A stretch of 14,413 bases of DNA from JADFMN01 sp964529975 (GTDB lineage Bacteria > Armatimonadota > Fimbriimonadia > Fimbriimonadales > Fimbriimonadaceae). The stretch covers positions 1 through 14,413 of the forward strand of contig CAZGXW010000063.1 of the NCBI GenBank assembly GCA_964529975.1, written 5' to 3'. How positions within the stretch are numbered: position 1 is the first letter of the stretch; every line of letters starts with the position of its first letter. Below, one piece after another: positions 1-6,543 of this stretch. The position numbers and the translations under genes are program-made. The notes beneath the pieces are model-generated. The model was given only the letters and a program-made list of their open reading frames with translations, ran no database searches and was not told the origin of the DNA.

Positions 1-211
1 CGACTTGGTCGAGCATTCCTTCTACTCGGAGCACAGTCGTGTGCGCGACCTCGCCGAGACTGACCAAGAGAAGCCCGACCTCCCCGATCGGCTGCCATCG
101 GATCGCGTCGCTCCCTGCCCGCTTGCGGATTGCCATCTGCGCTTCGCCGACCTTGACGACCAGCGATTTGGGCAGGGGGAACCCGATCCAGCAGCGGTTG
201 AGTTCAGCCAT
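1..211 (-). CDS. 2H phosphoesterase-like protein (ThpR / 2'-5' RNA ligase family), N-terminal part, cut by window end
   Basis: Only the first 70 codons lie in the window and the gene continues past position 1. The protein starts MAELNRCWIGFPLPKSLVVK, which resembles the opening strand of the ThpR family (R-L-F-x-A-x-x-L-P). It then has a Trp followed by a segment ending VSLGEV, which aligns with the family's W-V-x-P-E-N-L-H-L-T-L-x-F-L-G-E-V block. Family members are RNA 2',3'-cyclic phosphodiesterases that act through two H-x-T-x motifs. Here the first motif position reads GLLL, so the catalytic His and Thr appear to be missing. The ATG at 211 was chosen because the homologous strand begins just after it; no Shine-Dalgarno is visible, but a CATAAT hexamer lies 6 nt upstream. 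The gene diverges from the pirin gene across 37 bp. The family call is moderate, and an active enzyme is doubtful. Confidence 0.55.
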   Translation of the reverse strand, partial: MAELNRCWIGFPLPKSLVVKVGEAQMAIRKRAGSDAIRWQPIGEVGLLLVSLGEVAHTTVLRVEGMLDQV

Positions 212-217
212 GCGGCG

Positions 218-223
218 ATTATG
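218..223 (-). promoter_or_regulatory. candidate -10 element (CATAAT) of a leaderless transcript
   Basis: On the minus strand the hexamer CATAAT ends 6 nt before the ATG at 211. This spacing would start the mRNA at or next to the start codon. No -35 element is evident, and the gene has no Shine-Dalgarno sequence. Inferred from sequence pattern only. Confidence 0.4.
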
Positions 224-233
224 CCTCGCACAG

Positions 234-239
234 TAGACT
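234..239 (+). promoter_or_regulatory. candidate -10 element (TAGACT) of the pirin-VOC operon
   Basis: TAGACT ends 9 nt before the pirin ATG at 249, which has no Shine-Dalgarno sequence. It lies in the same 37-bp divergent gap as the minus-strand CATAAT. A very short leader or a leaderless mRNA is inferred. Confidence 0.35.
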
Positions 240-248
240 CGATCCCAG

Positions 249-941
249 ATGATCACGATCCTTGACGGAGAACAGCGCGGAAAGACGGAGCTCGACTGGT
301 TGGAGAGCGCCCACAGTTTTTCTTTCGGCGAGTATTGGGATCCCGACCGCATGGGGTTTCGGTCGCTCCGCGTCCTGAACGACGACCGCGTAGCCCCAGG
401 CAAGGGGTTTCCCATGCACGGCCATCGAGAAATGGAGATCGTCTCCTACGTCGTCCGGGGCGAGATGGAGCACAAAGACTCGCTCGGCAATGGTTCCGTG
501 ATCAGGCCCGGCGAGATCCAGCGTATGTCTGCCGGAACCGGGATCCAGCACGGAGAGTGGAACGCGAGCAAGTCCGAGCCGCTCCACCTCATCCAGATTT
601 GGATGATTCCAAACGTGAGCGGGCTCGAACCGACCTACGAACAATCATCGTTCGACATGGACGCCTATAAGTCTGGATGGGTCGTGCTGGCAGCCGAGGC
701 GGGTGGAGCGGTGACCGTCCACACGAACACAGTCATGGCAGGAACGATCGCCGCAACGGGCGAAAAGAGGACACTCGAGTTCGACCCGGGCCGCGCTGGT
801 TATGTGTTCATCGCTCGAGGAAGAGTGCGTCTTCACGGCAACGAACTATCTGCCGGAGACGCAGCAATGATCGAGGACGAGTCGGCCCTGGAGTTTGAGG
901 CACTGATGGAGAGCGAGGTTCTGGCGTTCGACCTTGGATAG
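249..941 (+). CDS. Pirin family protein (bicupin, quercetinase-like)
   Basis: The 230-residue length is typical of the YhaK/pirin family. The N-terminal cupin (about residues 1-120) contains F-P-M-H-G-H-R-E-M-E-I-V with H57 and H59, and G-I-Q-H-G-E-W-N with H101 and E103. These four are the expected metal ligands of pirins. The C-terminal half (about 130-230) is a second, degenerate cupin, ending in a stretch on AGYVFIARGRVRLHGN that matches the usual pirin layout. Family members are cytoplasmic; some oxidise quercetin and others are redox-responsive regulators, so the substrate cannot be stated here. The next gene follows after 11 nt, so the two probably form an operon. The start is supported by the conserved pirin N-terminus (H-S-F-S-F-G-E-Y-W) being intact. 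Confidence 0.93.
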   Translation: MITILDGEQRGKTELDWLESAHSFSFGEYWDPDRMGFRSLRVLNDDRVAPGKGFPMHGHREMEIVSYVVRGEMEHKDSLGNGSVIRPGEIQRMSAGTGIQHGEWNASKSEPLHLIQIWMIPNVSGLEPTYEQSSFDMDAYKSGWVVLAAEAGGAVTVHTNTVMAGTIAATGEKRTLEFDPGRAGYVFIARGRVRLHGNELSAGDAAMIEDESALEFEALMESEVLAFDLG

Positions 942-952
942 AGGAGCAGTAG

Positions 953-1330
953 ATGGGACGCGACACAAGACTTGAATTGGGTTGGTGCGACATTTGTTTG
1001 CGTGCGACCAACGTAAAGACGTCTCGGGCGTTCTACGAGAAACTCGGATTCCGTCGTGTAGAGGGCATTGACGAAGAAGGATGGGCCGTGATGACCAACG
1101 GCGACCAACGTTTGGGTCTCTACGAGCCACAGCACACAGGAGAGCCCGGGATCACGATCAACTTTCGCGGCGGCGACGTCCTCGCAATCGCGAAAGAGCT
1201 CCAAGCAAGGGGTCTGGCGATCGAAAAGGGCCCGATCGAGAGCGAGCATGGGTGTTCGGCGTGGCTCCGCGATCCCGATGGGTACTCGATCTTTCTGGAT
1301 ACTGGCAAGGGCGAGACCAAGAAAGAGTAG
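953..1330 (+). CDS. VOC-family (glyoxalase/bleomycin-resistance-like) protein
   Basis: This is a 125-residue single VOC module pair. The first beta-alpha-beta unit includes S-R-A-F-Y-E-K-L-G-F (about residues 24-33). The second ends with W-L-R-D-P-D-G-Y-S-I-F-L (about 104-115), the standard closing strand of glyoxalase-fold proteins. The usual first metal ligand (His or Gln on strand 1) is not obvious because the strand reads GWCDICLRATNV. It may therefore be a binding protein rather than a lyase. A good Shine-Dalgarno AGGAG at 942-946, 6 nt before the ATG, fixes the start and marks it as an internal operon gene behind pirin. Its stop lies 4 nt from the convergent rhamnose isomerase stop. The substrate is unknown. 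Confidence 0.88.
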   Translation: MGRDTRLELGWCDICLRATNVKTSRAFYEKLGFRRVEGIDEEGWAVMTNGDQRLGLYEPQHTGEPGITINFRGGDVLAIAKELQARGLAIEKGPIESEHGCSAWLRDPDGYSIFLDTGKGETKKE

Positions 1331-1334
1331 TGCG

Positions 1335-2567
1335 CTACCGCCTGGAGAGCACGCTCGATTCGTATGCCTTGACCTCTGTCATCCAATCGCCTTCGCAGGG
1401 GATCGAGTTGCGGCGGCAGTGCTCCGCCCAAACCTCTCCCCAAGGCAGCGCCTTCGCTTCCTCTTGCATGGCAAGCCGCGAAGTGTAGTCGCCTTTCATC
1501 TCGAACTCCTGCAAACGGGATGTCGGCTCAAGGAGTGCAATGAGGACGGCTTTCAATACGTTTCGTGTGCCAATGACCCACGCGGCGACCCTGTTGATCG
1601 ACGCATCGAAGTAGTCCAGACCGATGTGGACGCGGTCGAGGTATCCGTTCGCAACCACCTCGCGCGCTATGGCAAAAACTTGATCGTCCAAGGTCACTAC
1701 GTGGTCGCTGTCCCATCGCACTCCGCGCGAGACGTGCAGCAGCACTTCGTCCAGGAACGTGAGGCACGAGGTCACTTTGTCCGCGACGTTCTCAGTCGGG
1801 TGATAGTGCCCGGAGTCGATGCACAACAACTTGCCGCGCGAGACGGCGTAGCCCAGATAGAACTCGTGCGAACCCACAACGTACGCCTCGCTGCCGATCC
1901 CGAAGAGTTTAGGCTCGACGCTGTCGAGCACGCGGTCCATCGGCGTGTCAAAGACCTCGTCGAGCGACTCGCAGAGACGCTCCCGCGGTCCGCGGCGGTC
2001 GGCAGGCGTGTCCTTCGTTCCGTCAGGCACCCATACGTTGACCAAGCAGTCGCTGCCTAACTCGTTGCCGGCGTGTTCGCCGATCTCCCGGCACCGCTTG
2101 CAGTGTTCGATCCAGAAGTCACGCACGCCGATGTCCTGATGGGCGAGTGTGAACCCATCCGCCGCATTAGGGTGGGAGAAACAAGTGGGATTGAAGTCGA
2201 AACCCAGCCCCTTAGACTTGCACCAATCGATCCAACCTTGAAAGTGCGTCGGTTCGATTGCATCGCGGTCGACGCCTGCGTCGAACTCGCCATACATAGC
2301 GTGCAGGTTGAGCCGGTGCTGGCCAGGGATGAGCGAGAGCGCCTTCTCCAAGTCTTGGCGAAGTTCCTCCGGAGTGCGCGCCTTCCCAGGATAGTGTCCC
2401 GTGGCGACAAGTCCTCCCCCTAGCGCTCCTCCCCCCTCGAAGCCGCCCACGTCGTCTCCTTGCCAGCAGTGCACGCTCACCGCCACTGTGGAGAGTGTCG
2501 CCAGCGCCTCTTCGACATCGACGCCCAGTTCGGCGTACTTCTGGCTGGCGTGATCGAAGGCGGACAT
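1335..2567 (-). CDS. rhaA: L-rhamnose isomerase
   Basis: This enzyme converts L-rhamnose to L-rhamnulose in the cytoplasm, the first step of rhamnose breakdown, and depends on divalent metals. The 410-residue product is close to E. coli RhaA in length (about 419) and matches it in order: S-V-H-C-W-Q-G-D-D-V near residues 31-40, V-N-V-W-V-P-D-G-T-K-D near 175-186, then S-G-H-Y-H-P-T-E, LLHVSRGVRWDSDHVV, DRVHIGLDYFDASINR, AAWVIGTRN and a C-terminal YESSVLSRR. The reading frame is open for 72 further codons upstream. That extension is low-complexity Arg-rich and runs into the divergent TPR gene's signal-peptide region, so I place the start at ATG 2567. No Shine-Dalgarno is visible, but TAAACT sits 7 nt upstream. 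No rhamnulose kinase, aldolase or rhamnose transporter is in the window. Confidence 0.95.
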   Translation of the reverse strand: MSAFDHASQKYAELGVDVEEALATLSTVAVSVHCWQGDDVGGFEGGGALGGGLVATGHYPGKARTPEELRQDLEKALSLIPGQHRLNLHAMYGEFDAGVDRDAIEPTHFQGWIDWCKSKGLGFDFNPTCFSHPNAADGFTLAHQDIGVRDFWIEHCKRCREIGEHAGNELGSDCLVNVWVPDGTKDTPADRRGPRERLCESLDEVFDTPMDRVLDSVEPKLFGIGSEAYVVGSHEFYLGYAVSRGKLLCIDSGHYHPTENVADKVTSCLTFLDEVLLHVSRGVRWDSDHVVTLDDQVFAIAREVVANGYLDRVHIGLDYFDASINRVAAWVIGTRNVLKAVLIALLEPTSRLQEFEMKGDYTSRLAMQEEAKALPWGEVWAEHCRRNSIPCEGDWMTEVKAYESSVLSRR

Positions 2568-2574
2568 TGCACCC

Positions 2575-2580
2575 AGTTTA
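2575..2580 (-). promoter_or_regulatory. candidate -10 element (TAAACT) of rhaA, leaderless spacing
   Basis: On the minus strand TAAACT ends 7 nt before the rhaA ATG at 2567, the optimal -10 to +1 distance if the mRNA begins at the A of ATG. No convincing -35 box is seen, and no Shine-Dalgarno precedes the start. Confidence 0.4.
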
Positions 2581-2676
2581 GCCGTGCTGAGAACTCGGCG
2601 CGCTCGCGGTCGGATTGCACGACAATTCCGAATCCCCGTAACGTCCGGGCGCGTCCGAGGGGTAGAACGGAGCATC

Positions 2677-4224
2677 ATGCGCCTAGCCACAGCCTTCGCA
2701 GCAGTCCTAGCGACCTCGCTCGTGGGGGCGCAGCAAAGGGCCCCGCTCCTCGACGGGCTCGGATTCCACAAGTTTCCGGTCACAACGACCAGCCCCGAGG
2801 CGCAGGACTACTTCGATCAAGGGCTCGTGCTCGCCTACGGCTTCAACCACGAAGAGGCGCACCGGTCGTTCATGTACGCCGCGGCGCTCGATCCCAAGTG
2901 CGCCATGGCGTATTGGGGCGCCGCGCTTGTGCTCGGTCCGAACATCAACTCGAACATGAACTCGCGGGACAACGACAAGGCGCTCGATCTCGCGACCAAG
3001 GCGCTCACAAACCTGGACAATGAGACGCCGCTCGAGCGTGCGCTCGTCATGGCGCTCCAGAAGCGATACGCCGCCGGAGTCCAACGCAAGACGGCGGACG
3101 AGAACTATGCCGAGGCGATGCGAGCCGTCGCGAGGCAGTTTCCTAACGATGGCGACGTCCTCACGCTCACCACCGAGGCCCTACTCGACCTCCATCCGTG
3201 GGACTACTGGACGCAAGACCAGAAGCCTAAGGAGTGGACGCAAGAGATCATCGACTTCAATGAACGTTCGCTTGCGGCCGATCCAATGAACCCCGGAGCG
3301 AACCACTTTGCGATCCACATCTGGGAGGCTTCAGCGACACCTGAACGCGCGACTCCGAGCGCAGACCGTCTGCCCTCGCTCGCGCCTGGCGTGGAGCACC
3401 TCGTTCACATGCCAGGTCACATCTGGCTGCGCGTGGGCCGCTACCACGACGCGACCGAGATGAACCTCAGAGCGACAGAGGCTTACGAACAGTACGCCAA
3501 GAAGTGTACGGACTTTGGATTGACTGCGATCGGCGGCTACGAGGCGCACAACTGGGACTTCGTTTGGGAAGGCGCATCGATGGAGGGAAGGAGTTTCGTC
3601 GCGTTGCGAGCCGCCGAATGGTTCAGTTCGCGCAACAAGAACGACACGAAGATCGTGTACTCACGCGTTCGGTTCGGCAAGTGGGCCGACCTCTTGGCCA
3701 TGACGACCTCGACCGACGATGGGACGGGGAAGAAAGCGGCCACGTACTACGGCAGAGCACTCGCCCATCTCCGTTTGAACAAAGACGTCGGTGCCGCCCA
3801 AGCCGAGTTCTCCGCGCTCGTCGAAGTATTGGGTGACAACCCGCGGTCCGCCGTCTACCGCATCATGCGCGATGTCACCGCCAGCGAGATCGCGGCCGCA
3901 AGAGGGGACTACATTGAGGCGGTCAGACTGCTCGAGGCCGCGAAGACCGCGGAAGACTCTCTAGGACGAGGCGAGCTCCACGGCTGGCATTTGCCCGTGC
4001 GCCTGGTTCTAGGGAAGATCCTGATTGACGCTGGGCGCCACGAAGAGGCCATCAAGGCGTACCGCGAGAACCTGGATCGCGACAAAGAGAACGGATGGGC
4101 TCTCTTTGGGCTCGCCCAGGCGCTCGAGGCGCAAGGGAACAAGGCCGAAGCCGGTCGCGTGATGGGCCGCTTTCAGGTTGCCTGGCGAAACTCCGACGTC
4201 ATCCTGACCTCGTCGCGGTTCTGA
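2677..4224 (+). CDS. Exported tetratricopeptide-repeat (TPR) protein
   Basis: This 515-residue protein begins with a hydrophobic signal peptide ending about A-Q-Q (residues 1-20). It belongs to a family of long bacterial TPR proteins that I recognise from its opening block (FDQGLVLAYGFNHEEAHRSF, then C-A-M-A-Y-W-G-A-A) and its central His-rich block. That block has N-H-F-A-I-H at 209-214 and H-L-V-H-M-P-G-H at 241-248. Ordinary TPR helices follow, including R-H-E-E-A-I-K-A-Y and W-A-L-F-G-L-A-Q-A-L near the C-terminus. Its role is unknown; TPRs normally mediate protein contacts, here probably in the periplasm. An open extension of 31 codons upstream is rejected because the signal peptide starts at ATG 2677, which has GGAG 4 nt before it. 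It diverges from rhaA across 109 bp and lies 45 bp before aspartase. Confidence 0.85.
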   Translation: MRLATAFAAVLATSLVGAQQRAPLLDGLGFHKFPVTTTSPEAQDYFDQGLVLAYGFNHEEAHRSFMYAAALDPKCAMAYWGAALVLGPNINSNMNSRDNDKALDLATKALTNLDNETPLERALVMALQKRYAAGVQRKTADENYAEAMRAVARQFPNDGDVLTLTTEALLDLHPWDYWTQDQKPKEWTQEIIDFNERSLAADPMNPGANHFAIHIWEASATPERATPSADRLPSLAPGVEHLVHMPGHIWLRVGRYHDATEMNLRATEAYEQYAKKCTDFGLTAIGGYEAHNWDFVWEGASMEGRSFVALRAAEWFSSRNKNDTKIVYSRVRFGKWADLLAMTTSTDDGTGKKAATYYGRALAHLRLNKDVGAAQAEFSALVEVLGDNPRSAVYRIMRDVTASEIAAARGDYIEAVRLLEAAKTAEDSLGRGELHGWHLPVRLVLGKILIDAGRHEEAIKAYRENLDRDKENGWALFGLAQALEAQGNKAEAGRVMGRFQVAWRNSDVILTSSRF

Positions 4225-4234
4225 CCTGTCCCTG

Positions 4235-4252
4235 GTTCGGCTCCGACCGAAC
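4235..4252. repeat. Inverted repeat GTTCGG-N6-CCGAAC in the aspA promoter region
   Basis: A perfect 6-bp dyad with a 6-nt centre ends 2 nt before the TAAACT hexamer of aspA, so it would occupy the promoter spacer. It has no T-tract, which argues against a Rho-independent terminator for the TPR gene. An operator is possible; a chance repeat cannot be excluded. Confidence 0.3.
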
Positions 4253-4254
4253 AG

Positions 4255-4260
4255 TAAACT
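4255..4260 (+). promoter_or_regulatory. candidate -10 element (TAAACT) of aspA
   Basis: TAAACT ends 9 nt before the aspA ATG at 4270. The hexamer is identical to the one in front of rhaA. No Shine-Dalgarno precedes the start, so a leaderless or nearly leaderless mRNA is inferred. Confidence 0.38.
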
Positions 4261-4269
4261 CGGTCTGAA

Positions 4270-5670
4270 ATGGACTTCAGGATCGAAAAGGACTCGCTCG
4301 GCGAAGTGCAAGTGCCCAAGCACGCGTACTGGGGGAGCCAGGCAGAGCGTAGCCGCCGGCTCTTTCAGATCAGCGGCCTTACAGAGCACCCTAAGATGAT
4401 CGACGCCTACATCCTTCTCAAGAAGGCGTGTACAAAGGCGAACACCGACCTCGGGCTGCTCGACAAGGAAGTCGGGAACGCCATCATCCAGGCTGCCGAC
4501 GAAGTTTTGAGCGGCAAGATGCGCGACCAGTTCCCGGTCGACGTGTTCCACATGGGCGCGGGTACGTCGTTCAACATGAACTGCAACGAGGTCCTCGCCA
4601 ACCGCGCCGAGGAGATCCTGGGTGGCGACAAAGGCGAGTACAAGCGCGTCAACCCGAACGACCACCCCAACTACGGACAGTCCACGAACGATACATTTCC
4701 AAGCGCAATGCGCATCATGTCGCGCCTGATGTTGGCCGACCTGCTGCCCGCGGTCGACCGCTTGTCTGATGCGCTCGAAGAGAAAGGGAAGGAGTTCGAC
4801 GGTGTGCTCAAGAGCGGGCGCACGCACCTACAGGACGCTGTGCCGATCCGCCTCGGCCAAGAGTTCACGGCGTACGCTGTCGCGATAAGGCGGGCGAGGC
4901 GATGGCTCGAACAAGCGGCATGGGAACTCGAAGACCTCGGCATTGGAGGCAGCGCGGCAGGCACTGGTCTGAACACTCACCCGGAATACCGATTCATGGT
5001 CGTGAAAAACCTGCGCGAGTACACGGGCATCGAGTTCCGCAACGCGGACGATATGCGCGAAGCGATGCAGAGCAACCTCTGCATGGCTGCGCTCGCAGCC
5101 GGACTTCGAATCTTCAGCCTTGAACTCACACGCATCACGAACGATCTGCGCCTTCTATGCAGTGGACCGCTCACCGGCCTTGCTGAAATCGTTCTTCCAC
5201 CTGTGCAACCAGGCTCGTCGATCATGCCTGGCAAGGTGAACCCGTCGATGGCCGAGAATATGAACCTCGTGCTCTTCCAGGTGCTCGGCCAGTGCCAAGC
5301 GCTCGACTACTGCGTGCAGGCAGGGCAACTCGAACTCAACGTCATGATGCCTTCGATGGCGTTCTCTTCCCAGTTCTCGATCCAGATCCTAACCAACACG
5401 CTCGAAACGTTCACCGAGAACTGCATCGAGGGCATCACTGCCAACGAAGAAGTCTGCCGCCGCTACGCGGAGACCTCCCCTTCTTTGGCGACAGCGCTCA
5501 ACCCGTTGATCGGCTACCAAAAGGCAGCAGAGGTGGTAAAGACCTCGCTAAAGGAAAAAAAGCCAATCCCGGATGTCGTTCGTGAAATGGGACTGGTCGA
5601 TGAAGCGACGCTCAAGGACGCCCTCGACCCTGCTAAATTGACGGAGCCCGGTATCCCTGGGTCCCATTGA
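4270..5670 (+). CDS. aspA: Aspartate ammonia-lyase (fumarase/aspartase superfamily)
   Basis: The expected reaction is reversible deamination of L-aspartate to fumarate and ammonia, as a cytoplasmic homotetramer. The 466 residues are the normal length. The superfamily signature G-S-S-I-M-P-G-K-V-N-P is at 315-325, giving catalytic Ser317 and Lys322. Other active-site positions are G-A-G-T-S with T99, S-T-N-D at 138-141, and T185-H186 in GRTHLQDAVPIRLGQEF. Aspartase is preferred over class II fumarase for three reasons: G-A-G-T-S replaces the fumarase G-S-G-T-Q-x-N-M-N, THLQDAVP replaces THTQDATP, and G-Q-L-E-L-N-V-M plus a C-terminal L-T-E-P-G-I-P-G resemble Bacillus aspartase. Some C-terminal segments (L-N-P-L-I-G-Y-x-K-A-A) also resemble fumarase, so a dual or fumarase role is the main alternative. 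A strong stem-loop follows its stop. Confidence 0.85.
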   Translation: MDFRIEKDSLGEVQVPKHAYWGSQAERSRRLFQISGLTEHPKMIDAYILLKKACTKANTDLGLLDKEVGNAIIQAADEVLSGKMRDQFPVDVFHMGAGTSFNMNCNEVLANRAEEILGGDKGEYKRVNPNDHPNYGQSTNDTFPSAMRIMSRLMLADLLPAVDRLSDALEEKGKEFDGVLKSGRTHLQDAVPIRLGQEFTAYAVAIRRARRWLEQAAWELEDLGIGGSAAGTGLNTHPEYRFMVVKNLREYTGIEFRNADDMREAMQSNLCMAALAAGLRIFSLELTRITNDLRLLCSGPLTGLAEIVLPPVQPGSSIMPGKVNPSMAENMNLVLFQVLGQCQALDYCVQAGQLELNVMMPSMAFSSQFSIQILTNTLETFTENCIEGITANEEVCRRYAETSPSLATALNPLIGYQKAAEVVKTSLKEKKPIPDVVREMGLVDEATLKDALDPAKLTEPGIPGSH

Positions 5671-5675
5671 ACGCG

Positions 5676-5720
5676 TTGCGGGCAGGCAGACACCCAACCC
5701 CGTGCCTGCCTGCCTCGCAA
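5676..5720. repeat. Strong stem-loop after aspA that encloses the next gene's GTG start
   Basis: TTGCG at 5676-5680 plus GGCAGGCA at 5681-5688 pair with TGCCTGCC at 5707-5714 and CGCAA at 5716-5720. This gives a 13-bp stem with one bulged T at 5715 and an 18-nt loop. An alternative register pairs 5681-5688 with 5703-5710 because TGCC is repeated three times. No T-tract follows, so it is not a classical Rho-independent terminator. The GTG at 5702 lies in the loop, or at the edge of the right arm in the other register. Confidence 0.6.
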
Positions 5721-6058
5721 CAGTTGTACTTGCCCTTGGTCTCGCTTCAGGGCCTTCACTCCCGCTCGGACGCCTCGACGACTCCAGGCCGTTTTCTATC
5801 CAGATTCTGCCCCTTGCTCAGCACAGTTACGAGTATCGGTCCGACCGCACGGTGTCCGGTATCGCCGACGAGCTTCTAGCCTTGCCAAACGTCGTCGAGT
5901 CACAAATGTGGCCCGCGAGCAGCGCGTTCAAGATGGTGCGGAGGGCCGGCGGCGTCGTCCAAACCGTGTTCGTCCGCCGGCCTGCGCTCCAATCCCTCGC
6001 CGTTAGAGGCCACGACGGACGAACCGTCGTCGTTGTCTTGGAGACCTTCGACCTCTAA
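5702..6058 (+). CDS. Small exported protein of unknown function
   Basis: I do not recognise this 118-residue protein. It starts at GTG 5702 with a short hydrophobic leader (CLATVVLALGLASG) that looks like a signal peptide lacking the usual positive N-terminus. The rest is a compact sequence with alternating strands, including H-S-Y-E-Y-R-S-D-R, a D-E-L-L-A-L-P-N-V-V-E-S segment and a final V-V-V-V-L-E-T-F-D-L strand. No membrane segment, Cys pair or known motif is seen. No other usable start precedes the mature part in this frame, although the GTG sits in a strong hairpin and has no Shine-Dalgarno. It lies 31 bp after aspA and probably depends on aspA transcription. Its stop overlaps the convergent TlpA-like gene by CTAA. 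Confidence 0.6.
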   Translation: MPACLATVVLALGLASGPSLPLGRLDDSRPFSIQILPLAQHSYEYRSDRTVSGIADELLALPNVVESQMWPASSAFKMVRRAGGVVQTVFVRRPALQSLAVRGHDGRTVVVVLETFDL

Positions 6059-6543
6059 CTGCCGACTAGCGCCCTGATCTTTGGCTCGAGATCTTCCTTC
6101 TTGATGTCACCGATCCACTCGTGCACAATCTTTCCGTCTTTGACCAAGAACGTCGCCGGAACCTGGGTTAGTTTCCACCGCTTGAACGTCTCATTTGTCG
6201 GATCGAGCAGAACCGGGTTTGCGAAGGGCTTCTCTCGCAACTGCTTCTGCAACGCGGCAAGGTCGGTGTCGATCGAGACTGAGTACATCTCGAAACTTTC
6301 GCCCTTGTACTGCTTGTAGACGTCCTGCAGCATTGGAGCAATCTTCTTGCACGTCGTGCACCACGTCGCCCAGAATTCGATCAGGTACACGCGTCCTTTG
6401 ACGAGGTCCTTCTTCTCGACGACCTTGCCCTGGAGCGTCTTCAATCCAAGCTCAGGCAGTTCCCTGGGCAGTTTCTTGTCTTGCGACAAGACGAAGCCGG
6501 GGACGAGCAGCAAAACCCCAACAAGCAAAGACTTAGAAGCCAT
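6055..6543 (-). CDS. TlpA-type periplasmic thioredoxin
   Basis: This is a 162-residue exported thiol-disulfide protein. It has an N-terminal signal peptide (LLVGVLLLVPGFVLS, cleavage about residue 20) and a thioredoxin-fold domain with W-A-T-W-C-T-T-C-K-K. The redox pair is C62 and C65, and the cis-proline motif V-P-A-T-F has P129. An insertion typical of the TlpA/ResA group follows the first helix. Such proteins reduce specific disulfides outside the cytoplasm, for example in cytochrome c maturation or copper-site assembly. Its start overlaps the end of the YHS-repeat gene by 11 nt, so the two are translationally coupled, and a role in reducing that protein's cysteines is plausible. No cytochrome-maturation gene is nearby. 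Its stop overlaps the 118-residue gene's stop by 4 nt. Confidence 0.92.
   Translation of the reverse strand: MASKSLLVGVLLLVPGFVLSQDKKLPRELPELGLKTLQGKVVEKKDLVKGRVYLIEFWATWCTTCKKIAPMLQDVYKQYKGESFEMYSVSIDTDLAALQKQLREKPFANPVLLDPTNETFKRWKLTQVPATFLVKDGKIVHEWIGDIKKEDLEPKIRALVGS

Noticed and set aside
1248..2060. 270-codon plus-strand frame opposite rhaA
   Set aside because: Shadow of the rhamnose isomerase gene, without its own motifs.
2568..2783. 72-codon N-terminal extension of rhaA
   Set aside because: Arg-rich, absent from the enzyme family, and overlaps the divergent TPR gene's signal-peptide coding region.
4009..4827. 272-codon minus-strand frame across the TPR end and aspA start
   Set aside because: Spans two real genes and their promoter gap; no domain is recognisable.
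4270..5670. Class II fumarase as the call for this gene
   Set aside because: G-A-G-T-S, T-H-L-Q-D-A-V-P and the C-terminal L-T-E-P-G pattern favour aspartase, although some C-terminal segments look fumarase-like; kept only as the alternative.
5671..5725. Rho-independent terminator after aspA
   Set aside because: The stem is strong but is followed by a mixed sequence with no T-tract, and it overlaps the start of the next gene.
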